A stretch of 64,000 bases of DNA. It comes from Melampsora larici-populina 98AG31 (lineage: Eukaryota > Basidiomycota > Pucciniomycetes > Pucciniales > Melampsoraceae). The notes under the pieces were generated by a model. That model saw only the letters and a program-made list of their open reading frames with translations. It ran no database searches and was not told the origin of the DNA. Location of the stretch: contig NW_006768795.1 of the NCBI RefSeq assembly GCF_000204055.1, forward strand, positions 549,971 through 613,970, given 5' to 3'. This document shows, piece after piece, positions 11,430 through 24,490 of this stretch. Both the position numbers and the translations under genes were made by a program. Within the stretch, counting starts at the first letter, position 1. Each line of letters starts with the position of its first letter.

Positions 11430-12116
11430 ATGGGCCGATACCAGCTTTCTTCATTCTTTGTCCTAGGCCTGATAGTTGCCCAGGCTGGGATTTCAATGGG
11501 CTTCATCATCACGATTGCCAACACCTTGGCAGACAACTCGGAGATCTCCAAAAATTCTCAGACTGTCGATCCCACTCAGACTCCCGAATTTTCTCATCTT
11601 GACGAACCCAATCAAATCACCACTCCCAAGAGACTTGCGCGACGTAGTACGAGCTCAAGTACCCATCCCCTTGGACATACAACTGGTTACACTAGCAAAA
11701 ATTCTGATGGACAGACAGCCGAAAGAATAATCATTCCACGCTCTTTATCTCATACACTAGATAAACGTCGAAGAGGCTTTTTAAAACAAGAAGAAGCCGT
11801 GGGATTCACTACCCACTTTCAAAAAACCAAAACCATCTCAGCTCCTAAATCTGTTGAAGTTACAACTCCATCCCCAGAACATCACAATGTGGATCTCGTC
11901 GATTGTAACAAAAAAAGTCATAAGATACAACCATATACCACAAATATCATGACCAGTCATCCCAAGATTCAAAAACTTGATTCAGATAACCCCACTTTAC
12001 TAAGTCGAGTTTTGGCAAACCAATTGATCCATTTCTCTACGCGAAAATCAAGCAACATTCAAGTTCAAGATCGAAAGCCTAATCTTCAAGTGTACATAAT
12101 TCGAGATATTTACTAG
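11430..12116 (+). CDS. Secreted protein, 228 residues, basic and Ser/Thr-rich
   Basis: Single open frame from ATG 11430. The first 25 residues (YQLSSFFVLGLIVAQAGISM) are a strong signal peptide. The rest is hydrophilic, Thr/Ser/Lys-rich, with possible dibasic processing sites (LARRSTSS; TLDKRRRGF) and a single Cys near residue 158 (VDCNKK). No domain recognised. The C-terminus could be extended by splicing: a GT occurs near the end and an ATG-less open frame follows at 12565-12867. Likely secreted; function unknown. Confidence 0.6.
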   Translation: MGRYQLSSFFVLGLIVAQAGISMGFIITIANTLADNSEISKNSQTVDPTQTPEFSHLDEPNQITTPKRLARRSTSSSTHPLGHTTGYTSKNSDGQTAERIIIPRSLSHTLDKRRRGFLKQEEAVGFTTHFQKTKTISAPKSVEVTTPSPEHHNVDLVDCNKKSHKIQPYTTNIMTSHPKIQKLDSDNPTLLSRVLANQLIHFSTRKSSNIQVQDRKPNLQVYIIRDIY

Positions 12117-12564
12117 ACTAGATAACCTTCCTACTAGAAGCTAGAGATTCCGAATTCTTAGGGAACGTCGTAGATCACTGTGAGGGAAAAATCGAGCGTT
12201 CCCATGACATATCTAGGGTCAAAATTCATACACTTCTATCATTACTCACATCTACAATACACGAATTTTCTGATTTTCGATCAAATGACTCACAAGGAGA
12301 AGTTCATAACGGGTGTATAGTTTTCTTGTACAATTTTTTAACTGGGTAATTAACTTGATGTTTTAGTACCAATCAATTTTCCTGGAAGTCTTTGTTTTGT
12401 TCTGCCTCTTAACCTTGCGCGGAAGAAATTAATAGCGGTCTTCAGATAGTCTCTCATTTTGTTTTCCTAAATAGTAATACATACTTAATATCAGCCGCGG
12501 AGAAATCAAATCTTCACACTTGTGCTACTACACAGATGCGCTTGATGAATCTTGTGCCCTGTGA

Positions 12565-12867
12565 AACAAAACATGGTCACCGATCTACAGCCAAAAAAGT
12601 TTTGTACGTCAGGCCAGACCAAGATCTTATCCAGATGCTGTTATCAGTGGCAGCAAAGAGAGACCTTGGACGGAGTCCCCAAAGAGATGGGAACCGAAGG
12701 GATCCATTCCAGGAAATCCCGACCTTGTTAATGCTTGGAGTGAACCCAGTTGCGCCGTTCTTTGGGGCCAGCCTTCAAAGGTTCCATGTATCCTGGCTTA
12801 CAAGCGAAATATGCCTGTAGTGAAAATTCAAATTAGAGTCATCTTCTGTGAATCGATGGAGAGATAG
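12565..12867 (+). other. Protein-like open frame without ATG
   Basis: Open for 100 codons and with protein-like composition (WTESPKRWEPKGSIPGNP; SEPSCAVLWGQPSKV). It starts after a stop and has no early ATG, so it would need an upstream exon. Could be a terminal exon of the secreted gene at 11430 or a gene fragment. Not recognised. Confidence 0.3.
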
Positions 12868-13010
12868 CGGTGACCTACGACATAAAGAAAGATCTATGTA
12901 TACATTGGTTGACCGCATCTTACATTGCTTTGGGACCAGAAAGTGCTTTCGTATCGTTCGCTTTACATACATATCCTTCTTTCTTTATGTCGAGTTTTGA
13001 GAAATACAGC

Positions 13011-13212
13011 CATTCCGATATTGCTTGTCGCTCCGGTTTGAAAAAGAAAAAGTGAAACCTAAGTTTTTACCTGTTTTTACTCAATAAAACTTCAAACTTG
13101 GCTGTAATTCAAGGCAATACAGCCAAATTCCAGGTTTTAGCCCGGTTAAAACTTAGGTTTCAAGCTCACAACTTTTTCTTTTCACACAGTTGCCACAACC
13201 AATATCGGAATG
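13011..13212. repeat. Foldback (MITE-like) element
   Basis: A 202-bp imperfect palindrome. The ends are CATTCCGATATT and its exact complement; the arms also share GAAAAAGAAAAAGT, GAAACCTAAGTTTT and GGCTGTA, meeting near 13112. No clear target duplication. It ends about 240 bp upstream of the DUO1 start codon. Confidence 0.75.
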
Positions 13213-13451
13213 CCTGAAGTAATGAGAAGAGTTGAGTCCTTGTGCTCGGATCATTGGTCCGACGAATATCCGATCACGACGGGTTCCTCCTCTTCGTCCC
13301 GTACCGTGTCGGGTGACTTTATGACTCATGAAACGCGATCGTCTGAACTTTCAACTTGGAACCAATTCATCCATCAATCGCGTCCAAACGCCAAACTTTC
13401 AACTTTTCACATCAACCAAACCAAAAAAAACCAAACCCCGAATCATAAAGA

Positions 13452-14509
13452 ATGTCAAGAAAACCAAAACCATCAATCTCTTTTCCACCTAATCTTTCAG
13501 AAGAAGACGATTTTTTAAACGATTCGATTTCCATGAATTTAAATGAAGATGATAGTTTTTTAGGAAATCCAATTATAAACACCCCAAGTAGATCTCAAAA
13601 CCCAACCAAAAGACAAATGAGGTTAGTTTTTTTTTTCTTCAAACCACTTTTCCTTTTTTTTCAAGAAAATCATTCTTATAATCATTTAATATATTCGCAA
13701 GGTTTTTTTTAGTGAGATTTCAAATCCAATAGAATCTAATATAAAAAAGAAAAAAGAACCAAATCAATCAAATTCAAAATTAAATCATAAATGGAAAGAA
13801 GAAAATCAAAGAAATCAAGAATTAGAAGAAGAAAGAGATTTTTTAAAAGGTATAAATGATTTATTAGAAATTGCTGCGGATGATTTAGATTCAATACCTG
13901 AAAAGATTCAAGTACGTTTTTTTCCCTAACAACTTCAAAAAAATTCTCTTAAGTTTATATTATAAAGAAATGATTCCCGAGTTTAAAACTGATTTGTTTC
14001 TTGATTTTTTCTTTGGATTGGGTTATAGAGAGTTCAACAAGCAAGTGAAACTTCACATAATCTACTAGATCTCTATTCCAAAATCTTATCAAAAACCGAA
14101 GAATTTCGTGAAACTTTAATAGATCCAAATTGGAAAGGATTAAGCGAGGTAATAATTTCCACTAAATAAGAAAAAGTAAAAACGAAATTAAACTAAACTA
14201 AACTTATTGATAATCATGATTTTTTTCTTGAATGAATCTATGTAGGATATCAAAAGAAGAGATGAATTAAAATTAAAAGAAATTCAATTAAAACGAGAAA
14301 AAGAAATAGAAATCGAACGTCAACGTTTAGCTGAAATTCAAAAACGTCAAGAAGAAGAAGAACAAGAAGCTGAAAGATCAAGATCAAGATCAAATCAAAA
14401 TCAAATACCTAGATTCAATTCCCGTGGTACGACTCGTGGTCGGGTGGCTAGAACTGCTGGTAGAGCTGTCAGAGGAACTAGTAGGATTGGTAGAATCAAA
14501 AGATCATGA
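13452..14509 (+). CDS. DUO1: DASH/Dam1 complex subunit Duo1
   Basis: Part of the fungal DASH ring that couples kinetochores to microtubules in mitosis. Four exons (13452-13621, 13713-13911, 14029-14148, 14246-14509), all GT-AG, 250 residues. The Duo1 core is in exons 2-3: a coiled-coil heptad region (NQELEEERDFLKGINDLLEI), then SHNLLDLYSKILSKTEEFRE and IDPNWKGLSED, which match the family pattern LLD.(W/Y)..ILSQTEH...LI..P.W.G...D. Exon 4 is a highly charged helix (KREKEIEIERQRLAEIQKRQ) and a basic RG-rich tail (RGTTRGRVARTAGRAVRG), usual for microtubule-binding DASH tails. Start chosen at the first ATG after an upstream stop; a foldback element lies just upstream. Confidence 0.85.
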
Positions 14510-15158
14510 TGAAAGGCTCTCAGGACACTTCGTTATAGGTTTGGAGTCGGTTTTTGTTTTGATTATGTTCCAAAAGTTTTGCTTTGGACGCTGTGTCGTT
14601 GTGTTTGTAGTGGTATAACCCCAAGATTTTAAATTCATGTATCAATCTATGCATCACTTCACCATCATATGTGAGATTCCTTCGAGCTTGAGCGATTTGT
14701 GAATATCATGACGAGAAAACTCATAATGCCCAATGGACCCTAGCCTCAATGGGCATGTTTCCACATATCTACACCAAAATTGGATACAAATTCCAATTTT
14801 CCCAAAAGCTTGTATTCCACAGCACCTCTTCTAGATTAAGCAAAACCCAATTCGACTAACAAAAAGAGAGATAAAAAACTAATGAAATCCACTGAGAAAC
14901 TGCACCACAATTACATACACAAGAGTTATAAAAATCCAAGCATGATATCAAATATATGGAAAAACACTATATATACATGCATCACATTGGCTTTCATGTT
15001 TTGTTTCCGTTTTTTTTGTACAAATCAAACTTATAACGTATCCAAAGAAAATCTCCAAAATACAATAACTGATGAAAACTGATAAACATATATATATATA
15101 TATATATATGCTGTTACATACAAACCTTTTAAACCCGGTTTTTTTCGTTCAAAGGAAA
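14510..15158. other. Intergenic between convergent genes, with a TA microsatellite
   Basis: 3' flanks of DUO1 and of the transcription factor. A (TA)n run of about 21 bases lies at 15089-15109. No gene seen. Confidence 0.7.
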
Positions 15159-18100
15159 TTACCATTCTTGTTTCCAAGAATGACAAGTACCATTAGAATT
15201 AGAAGAACTTAAGCCATATGGATTGGACGAGAAAGAACTTGAAGTTGCAGAAGGAATAGAAGGTGTTGATACACCAGTTGTAAGATCAAAGAGATGTTCT
15301 AAACCTTCAGGATGTTTAGGTAGATATTGAAGAGCAGTGCCAGAGTTCGAAGATTGAGAAACAGAGAGATGATTTGATGGATGAAAGTTTTGAAAAGATT
15401 GGTGATTGAATAATGGGAAACCAGATGCAATAGGTGCAGAAAAGGGTGGTGAGCCAGATAAGAATGAATTTGAAGGAGCACCAAAGAATGAATGATGAGT
15501 AGGAGTTGCAGAAGAAGGCCAAGGTCCACCGTATGGATTCCAAGCAGACGTAGAGGAGGAATTATCAGCACGATTCACCACTTGTGGAGTAAATGTACGA
15601 GCTGAGATCGCAAGGTTTTGAGTGGGGAGTAAGTCTTCGAAATCGGTTCCCCCATGGCCAGAAAGAGGCTGATTCAAACGTCCATCTTGGCTTGATGATC
15701 TCACGCTGGGCGCAGTGGTACCAGATTGACCATTTCTCATCGATCTGTCGTTATCGGCATACGCTATAGGATGACTAAGACCACCCATCATCGAATCATT
15801 AGATCTACCCATATGAGGCGTCTCGAGGTTAACCCATTCTTCTCTGACACCCTGCGATTTGTACGTTCTGGCATCTTCGACTTTTTCACTCCCTGAGAAT
15901 CTATCTTGAGCTACTCCCCAATTTATGATACCAGCATCTGATCTTTCCCCACCAATCTGCCCAAGAATACCTTCGCCCCATTTCAACGAATTGCCTTGTG
16001 GTGGTCCACCAATGAATGTTGAAATGAAGTCATCGATCGAAATCGGTTTGCATTCTCGAGGTTCATTTCCGAACCCAGTCTGTCTTCCTACTTCAGGACC
16101 CCATGCTTGTCCCTCTTTGCCGACACATGGTTCAGATGGCCCCATTCTCTGATCTAATCTTCCGGTGTCCCCTCTCGACCTACAGTCGCAACCAGGATTG
16201 AGATTCGACTGCACTTGATGATTACAGTGATGAATCGGTGCTTCGCTAGTGCTTTGATCAGACGTGTAGTGCTGCATGTGCATTGGCCGTGTCTGTTGAT
16301 CTCTAGATATCTGCATATCCTCCCTACCATCCATCCGATCAAGGTTTCTCGATTCTTTGGTCTCCTTCACCCAACTCGTTGGCGACACTGGTGAATGGGG
16401 TCGATCAGCCTGTTTTGGAGACCCGCAGCCCGATACTTCATTTCGAGAGGACTATAAATGAAAAAAATGTTAGCTTTGATCCTGAACGTTCGATAGCTTT
16501 TCGCGTCAATAGAGACGATAAACCGGTACGCAGGAGCATCACTTCTGCGTAGATGTATGGTATTAAAGAGAGCGTTGAGAACATGAAAATTGAGAGAAGA
16601 AGGTTGTAACCTACATGATCTTCAGAAGGATGGTTGTCGCTCGAGTACAGTCTTAAAAAGTCGCCAGTTGACCCCTATGATCGAAAAGGAGAAACATATT
16701 GGTTTGAATGAGGAAAATATATCGTAGTGAACCGGAGTAAGTTCGAATGAGACAGTCTGACTTTAGAGATACTAACCTTCTTTAAAGGTGTTTGTTGGTA
16801 CATCGACTGACGTCGAGAAGCCTTGAATTCCAAAAAAAATCTTCAGCCAATGACTCTTGATGAAGCATTCGAAGGAGGATTCAAAGAGGGAAAGCATAGA
16901 AAAAATATAAGGTCTCAAATAGAGTAACTCAACTTCTTCTGCTAACTCTTCCTTTTTGACTTTGGTCAATAGTGTCTCAATAGCTAATCTACCTATATTT
17001 GTTACTTGCGATAAAGATCCTTGAGATTTGATAAACTCTGTAAACCTTTCAAGTTCTTCGAATATTCGTTTCCTTTCTAAACGATCAGAACTTTCTACAA
17101 AATTTAATGTAATACCCATGGGTCTCAACAATTCATTCCTTTCACCACTTCATCTTGGGTAGATTAAAAAATACTTACTAGCCATCAGAGCACAAAGCGT
17201 GAGACCTCCGACTATTGGATGAAACCTAGGATATCCACTATAGAGTATCTTTCGTCAGATCCAAGAAACCAAAGTACATTTAACTAATCTGAATCAAGTT
17301 ATTTACCTGTGACCCAACAGTCTAGTCGTGTTCGAAAGATGGATCAATTCAAGTCTCAATAGTTTGATAGCTCTTTCAATACAAATCTGTCGATGGCGCG
17401 GCTGCGTTTTGGGTTAGGAAGGTAAGTTCAACATCAGAAAACTGGATACTTAGGCAGATAAAGATGGACCCCGAATGAAGTAATATATGAACTGGTAAAA
17501 TACTTACAGCTGATTTTTTAACCCATTCAGGTGCTTCACTTGAAGGTACAGCTAGTTTACTATGAAATCTGACTCTCACCGCACATAATTGAACATTTGT
17601 GATGATTTGTTGACTAAAAGCAGCTTGCTCTTGAGGAGTTCTTACATACTTAAAAGTGGACTGCCCTTGAGAGTTCCCTACGTATTTGCACGGTGGTAAT
17701 TTTTTAAAAGAAAACGAAAGGAAACGTATCAGCTTATGGTTTGAATATCTCCGCCGCTGAAAGACACAAATTAAGAGAATGTACGGACCTGTAAACCTCT
17801 CGACATCAATCACACACCAACCCGGTAAATCTAAATCAAGCCTATTTAACTCGGCTTCATAATCATAAGCTTGATCTTCACAAATCCAACCGGACCCGAT
17901 CCACATAGTAGCAAGTTTTCTCAATTGTCGCATCAACAGTGATCTAAAACCTAATGCATCAATTGCTCCAGGTATCTCATCTCGACCTTCAAGTGAACGT
18001 GGAATTTGGACATCATGTCCATCTAGTGAAATCGGTGAATAAGTTTTTCCAAAGATTGCTTTGAACAGCCAGTCGGTATTGATCAAATTATCTGCAAGAG

Positions 18101-20511
18101 AATGAAGTTTTAGTCTCGTATGATCATGATTCCTTTTATATAAAAGTCTAATGACTCACAAAAAACTCGACGGTGGTCTTCTGCTACCCTGGGTGAGATT
18201 CCTGGATATACTCTGACCGGATCTCGGTGCTACAGATCAAAGTTTTGTTTATAATTACCACGAGGAAAAATCAGTCGATGAGGGAGGAACGGCCAAATGA
18301 CATAGGAATAAAAACTAAACTAATTGTAATTCATCGCATGCACGATAAAGCGCATCTGAGTTCAAGTGTATAGCTGGATGAATCTCTTCATCCTTTCCGT
18401 AGAGTACATATCTATCATGACAAAAGGGTTTGTTTATCAACGTTTTGAAAGCAACGTAAAAACCTTCAAGACGAAATGAACTTACATCCAAACAACCAAG
18501 CAAGCACACCTCAAGGCCGTCAAATCCACAGACCTTTCTGAATTTCTAAATCGGATTGCTAAGCCCTGTAAGGCTCCATCAAGCCAAGCCTTACGAAGTG
18601 CTTGATGTTCATTTGACTTAAACCTGTCATCCGAGTTCGAACCCAAGTAAAAGATAGCTAATGTCCCACTCAACCAACCCATCTCCATCAATTCAGAAAC
18701 AGGCATTGGTGATTCTTTTTCGTTGCTAGTACGCTTAGAATTTGAAGATTGTACCGAATTGTACATGTATAGATCGTAAAATAATTTGAGTTCAAATCTA
18801 GCTTGTTCTCCATCTACAAGATGATGGACCAAATTCACAAAACCAAGATAACTCTCGAGAAGTGTTAATGCGTAGTCGAGACTTCGTGGAAAGAGACCAA
18901 GAAGATCTTCCGGGGTTTTGACGGCAATCTCTTCAGCAGTAGGTAATATACTCGTAGGTGGACGATGAACCTTTGGAGAAGGGCGAGTGGCAGAGCCCGT
19001 GTTGTTTTCTGAATTGACTGAACGTGGTATAAGATGATTACCACGGACAAATGAGACATCGCCAGGCTGGCGTGATATGTTGGTGGGAGTGATACATCCA
19101 CTTAAGCTACTCAGAGGACCCAGCCAACCGGATTCTACCATACAAGCCGTGATTTCCATCTGACGCGCCAAGCTTAAATTGGAATGAGATGCAAAAAGAT
19201 GAAGTACATCTTCTTCCAGTTCGCTTAAATCTTGTGCAGCCTTTCGATTCTCAAAATCGCGACAATCACCATTTTCGTTAGATGTGTGGGTAGTGATAGG
19301 CAAAGGTAGAGGCGGAGGTGAGGGCGGGGATGTCGATGCTTTGGAATGTGACTTGGTAGCTTTATCAATGACTAGTTGAGTCAATCCATCGGCCAATGTA
19401 TCTGGAGTGGGTGAATCTGAAGTTTTCGATGAATCGGAAGTTTGAGTTTGATTGGATTGGTTTTGGCCACTACCTTCAATGTTGAGTCTAGGAAGGTCTA
19501 GATTCCGTCCAGAGATTGACTTTGATCGGAGTCGCTGTTCTTGAGCTTCAATGATCGCCTGTTGATCAGCGATCAGCTTTTGAGCTTCTGAAAAACGCCC
19601 CCGAAGTAATTTCAATTCGCTGTTTCTGTTAGATACTCCGACCGTACCAGCTTGTCTGCTTTAAGATTCAAACATACGTGCCATTGATCATTTGTATATG
19701 TATGCATGTTATTCGAAGATAAAAATAGGATGCGATGAAAATATCTGATGAGCATTCTACTCGCAAAACCTTTTGTCAAATAAAAGAGGAAAAAAGAATG
19801 CAGGAAACACTAACGATCGATTGCCGGCCGGTTTACGTTCTCTTGGAATCGCCAATTTATCATAAGCGCACATATCGGTTGTGTTATGGAGCATGCATGT
19901 ACTACACGGTAACTCAAAATCACACTGTGAAAGATGATGTTCATGATTGTTTGGGTGATCGAGACAGCGTGTGGACATCATGATGGTATGTACATTGAAG
20001 GTTGTGAATAGAATCAAAGAGTTAAGTCAGAAGCAAGCTTGAAAGTTGTTTCAAAAGAAAAGATCTGACACTACTGATATTAAAAAGGGGAAGAAGAGAG
20101 ATAGATGAGAGCGAAAGGATCAACAACCTTTGATTTTCGGCGCTTACATGCTCGACAAGCGGGTGGGCGTTGGGGTGGTCTGGGTAATTTTCCACTAGTC
20201 GTATTATTATTGACTGTGGGCATGAGATCAGTGGATTGATTTAAAGATTGAAGTGTATGAAGGCTTTGAGGGTTAGATTGAGCTGGGGATGAAAGTGTGG
20301 AAGATGAGTTTGCCAATGAGATGTGCATTAGATGATTGTTATTATTATTGGTGGTGGAAGAAGAGGTAGAAGAGATGAGGGCTGTCGGCGTCAGATTGGT
20401 GGTAGTCGCTGTTAGTGAAGTTGTTGCAGATGATAAAGAAGATAAAGGTAAAAGTAAATTTGAGTAATTATTCCTATTGAGATCAAATTCCTTTGTTTGA
20501 ACTTTGAACAT
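15159..20511 (-). CDS. Zn2Cys6 (Gal4-type) transcription factor
   Basis: Nuclear DNA-binding regulator. Exons read: 20128-20511, 19815-19924, 18486-19655, 18321-18411, 18160-18229, 17508-18091, 17307-17401, 17175/9-17237, about 16802-17147, 16615-16674, 15159-16451. The binuclear cluster spans the first intron: CRACKRRKSK joins CDFELPCSTCMLHNTTDMC, giving C-x2-C-x6-C-x5-C-x2-C-x8-C exactly. A coiled-coil-like helix follows (RFSEAQKLIADQQAIIEAQE). The middle has the long helical region usual for fungal regulators (YLGFVNLVHHLVDGEQ; GFRSLLMRQLRKLATMWIG), the tail is Ser/Gln/Asn-rich. True start is ATG 20511; the frame upstream has no ATG. The junction near 17139-17178 is not canonical (27 or 40 nt gap), so there is a splice oddity or sequence error there. 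Target genes unknown. Confidence 0.85.
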
Positions 20512-23151
20512 TTTTACGTTTGTTGGATTGAATTCTGAGATATGCAAAAATTCAACCTTTATTAAAGATTATATAAATTATTTAGGGTCTCTTTGATGAT
20601 TAATAAAGGTTTGCGTCATCGATGATTGGTTAAAGCGTTCTCCACCTTGTAAAATCCAAGGCAATCCGAATTGTAGAGTAAGTCAGTAAAAGGCGGATGA
20701 GCGGAGAGGAAGGTTGTACCGGATTTTTAACGGTATACGGTCTGATTGTTTGCAGTTGAAAGGCAACAGTGATTGGTAGGATTTGGAAACGGTGATAAAA
20801 AAAGTACCAAGTCGAAAGAAAGGGAATTGAAATTGGGGTAATGCTAATAATGGAGTGCGGGATGTAGGTAGTTATGTAAGAGGCAAGGTAATTTGAAAAA
20901 AAGAATCAGGTGTGAGGTTATCGGAGAAGCTGTTGGATGATCGATCGATCAAACTGACGATGATGATTTTACTGTGATGTGATAGGATGAGATGAGTGGA
21001 TGCCGTCTGCCTTTATTAGATAGCACAAGGATAGTGCAAAAGTTGATCAGTTATTGTAAATGTGGGTGAGCTCAGACAACGAACTGAAAGTTTGCTCACC
21101 AGACTTCATCTCATCAGAAGGATGCCTCCCTCACTTTATCTGACAGACTGATAGAGCTACAGTTCCTTTCTTGAACGAATGACTCAAGGTGATTCGACGA
21201 ACGCTTTCATGTACGGTACATAGTACGACAGAGATCAGATCTACACTTGAAGGTAAAAGAAGTCTTTCGAAGGTTTGATCCAAATCTAAAGTTTAACCTC
21301 AACTGACTCCCTCTAACTTTCACTTCTCTTGTTGCAAGCTCTTTTCAGCTCCACAAAGTCACAGAAAAGACTTGAACTCGTACTCTTAGCTGGCTGATCG
21401 ACGATGGTACTTCAACAATCGGAGGAATTTTGATACCATTGTTTTACCTAGAGTACTAAAAAATCTCAAACAGCCGATAAAGTCAATTGATTCCTTGATC
21501 CCGATGAATGATCTGATGGTGAAATTGTATTGTGACTTGTGTAGATTCTGCTCACTCCTGGAACTGTCCCAAGGAAGTGTTCAAAAGATGCACGTAGAGG
21601 GGCCTGGTGAATTTGAGATTATATCGAAAAGTGGCGGGTATTTGATTCTTTTGTAAATGATCGGATCATCCAGTGATCATGAGGACATCTACCACTCATA
21701 ATGTGAACAAGCTCAGCCTGGATATCTTTTATTAAGCTTTTCAACACCCTAGGCGCGATGTTCCACCAGCTCCACGGCTTTGGGCGTAATATAAGCAGCC
21801 GTGTCAGATACATCAATAAAGGGTCCAACTCCGTTGCCGGCAATCGCGTCCAAACATGTGTTAACGTCCTCCAGTGGCTGCATTCCATCAAAGGGCGGGG
21901 CAGATCGAGTGATTCTGTAGGTCAATTGATCAATGATTTGGCTCAAAGGAAAAAAATCTAGTCAGATGGTTTTAATCGTGACTTGTGATGAATAGGATTT
22001 GATGGAGACAAACTTTTCGAAGAGTCATTCCAAGACACTAGCGTACTCAATCCTTGATCGGTGAACTTTTTTCCTTCATTCGCGGATTCTTGAGATACGT
22101 AAGACTCTGGGTTTGGACTTGAAGGTCAAGCTCTGGTAGTCCAAGAAGTGAGTTGGCACGTATTACGTACAATGGCGGGAAGGGTCGACTTTTTCGGAAT
22201 CTGATCGTATCTAAACACGTGTCCGAGGTTGTCTACGCGTACGACATGGAGTTATCTGGAAGTCTTTTGCATTTCCGACATTACCGTCAGGGAAAGAACC
22301 AATGAAAAAATGAGGGTAGTCAACTTATCGATGAGAAGATAGGTCTGCAACGCGTTGCAATGTAAGTTCGGAAGTATCTCCCCAGGTGCATAAAGAGCAA
22401 ACTTCAAGATTGGGAGAAAATATCATCCTGTTTATATCAGATGATGCTTGGTGGAGCACGACGTAAACCTACTGCGATACCTGCCACGGTCTGAGAGGAA
22501 CATTCTCGTCAGGAACGTTTTGATGCAAAAAGACCACAAGAAAGAGATGTGAGCGAAAGAATGCCCAACTTGTTCGTGGTGATGGTAAAGGACGGGGAGA
22601 AAGTAAACAGATGCTCAATAAAATCCTGTACACACTAATCAGGTCACAGCAAATGAGTCATGAATCACCGAAGTACTTTTGTCGATGACAAGGTGGGACA
22701 TATTTGTAATAATCCCATGGAATTCAGATTGGCAGGTCATGAAGCTGACCTTGAGGTTAAAGAGATAAATCGAACGATTGCTTCAAGAAAGCGATGTATA
22801 TGTTGAAGATATACCTGGCGTAATAGTATCCTGGCCTATCTCGTCTGATTACATTTTGGTAACGAGCTGTTGTTGAAATCTCGCCAAATGTTCAAATGAC
22901 GTCATTTCACTAACTCTACGTCATCACCATTCCTCATGATAATAAGCCAACCTCCATAGCATATTTCTCTTTACCATCACATATCACATATTTTCCTTTT
23001 TACCATGTTTTCCTCTTTACCAATTGTTTCCCTCTTGACCAATTGCTTTCATCTTTACCTATCGTTTTCCTCTTTACCATTATTTTCATCCTGACATCCT
23101 TGATCGTCATCACATCCTTGATAGTATCTTCTTTATCACAATAACATCATC
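20512..23151. other. Long intergenic region between divergent genes
   Basis: 2.6 kb between the transcription factor and the SDR gene; should carry both promoters. One protein-like minus frame at about 21752-21946 (APPFDGMQPLEDVNTCLDAI) has no ATG and no family match. A pyrimidine-rich repeat array sits at 22965-23085. Otherwise nothing seen. Confidence 0.5.
22965..23085 (+). repeat. Degenerate tandem repeat, unit about 17-20 bp
   Basis: Five to six imperfect copies of a unit like TTTTCCTCTTTACCATT, ending about 65 bp before the start codon of the SDR gene at 23152. Could be a promoter pyrimidine tract. Confidence 0.6.
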
Positions 23152-24490
23152 ATGGCTTCTGAAAAGAAGACAGCATTTCCAACTGAAGCTATTAAAGCTC
23201 AAAAACAATCTGGTACTGGTCTTGATTCAAAACTTGAACCACCACCAAATTATACCCAACTTGAACATTTTGATACTCATACTGGTGAACCTAGTTTACA
23301 TGAATACAAAGGATCTGGTATGATTCTCTTTTCCTTATAATATCTTCTCGATAACCACGGAAGAATATCGAAATCTGAATTTTACTTGGTTTGGTTTTTG
23401 TACTATAGGTAAACTTTTGAATAAAACAGTTTTGATCACAGGTGCTGATTCAGGTATTGGTAGATCTGCGGCAATTTTAATGGCTCGTGAAGGAGCAGAG
23501 GTCTCAATAGTTTATTTACCTCAAGAAGAATCTGATGCTCAAGAAGTTAAAACTCAAATCGAAAAAGAATCGGGAAAGAAAGATTCATGTCTTTTATTAC
23601 CACTTGATCTTATGAAACGAGAGAATTGTTTTACTGCAGTGGAAGGTAAACTTTTCACTTTGGAGTTATCGAAAGGCTTATTTGATTTTGACTTTTGGGG
23701 GTTTATGATCTTCTTTAGAACATGTTAAAAAGTTTGGTAGAATCGATGTTCTTATCAATAATTCTGGCCGTCAAGATCTTTGTGAGAAATTAGACGATAT
23801 CGACTTGGGTAAGTAAAACGATAATCCCTCTTCTGTTTGATAATAATCTCTAACACAATTATTATATCTTGTGTGTTCATTTTTTGGCTATAAAGATCAA
23901 GTCGAGCGTACCTTTCGTTTAAATATTTTTGCGATGGTAAGTTTTTCTTGATCTCGGCCGACACATTTTGAAATCAAACGATGTGTCCGGATGATCTAAA
24001 AGCTTCAATCAACGGAACAGTTTGCGATCACTAAAGCGGCCTTACCTCACATGCGACGAGGTAGCAGTATTATCAACTCGACTAGTGTAGCAGCATACAA
24101 CGTAAGCTGATACCCTCTTCCAACCATACATCAAAGCATAAAGTTCTTAACCGTCTTCTTACTTCATAGGGTAACCCAACATTAGTAGATTATTCAGCTA
24201 CAAAAGCAGCTATTGCGACTTTCACCAAATCACTTGGTCTTCAACTTGCACCTAGAGGAATTCGAGTGAATGCAGTGGCACCTGGTATAATTTATACTGC
24301 ACTGCAAGCTGCTACTGGTGGACAAGATCCAGAGACAGTAAAAGCGATTGGAGTAGATGCTGCACCACTTGGTAGACCAGGTCAACCTTCTGAATTAGGT
24401 CCAATGTATGTCTTTTTGGCTTCTGCTGAAAGTTCTTATTGTACTGCTGCTGTATTTCATGTTACTGGTGGAGTTGAAGTTGCTAGTTAA
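23152..24490 (+). CDS. Short-chain dehydrogenase/reductase, YghA-like
   Basis: NAD(P)H-dependent oxidoreductase. Six exons: 23152-23317, 23409-23645, 23719-23808, 23896-23936, 24021-24101, 24170-24490; all GT-AG, phases agree, 311 residues. The N-terminal extension of about 60 residues ([15 protein letters not shown] ... [14 protein letters not shown]) is typical of the YghA/YhdF group of SDR enzymes. Motifs: TGADSGIG cofactor loop, LINNSG, catalytic Ser in INSTS, YSATK (Tyr and Lys), and RVNAVAPG. All active-site residues are present. Substrate unknown; relatives act on sugars, polyols or aldehydes and are often stress-induced. The promoter side has a pyrimidine repeat array. Confidence 0.92.

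Noticed and set aside
17391..18091. Extra intron inside exon 6 of the regulator (GTCCGT...TTTCAG)
   Set aside because: The spliced frame meets a stop at once, whereas reading through keeps the frame open to the next good donor.
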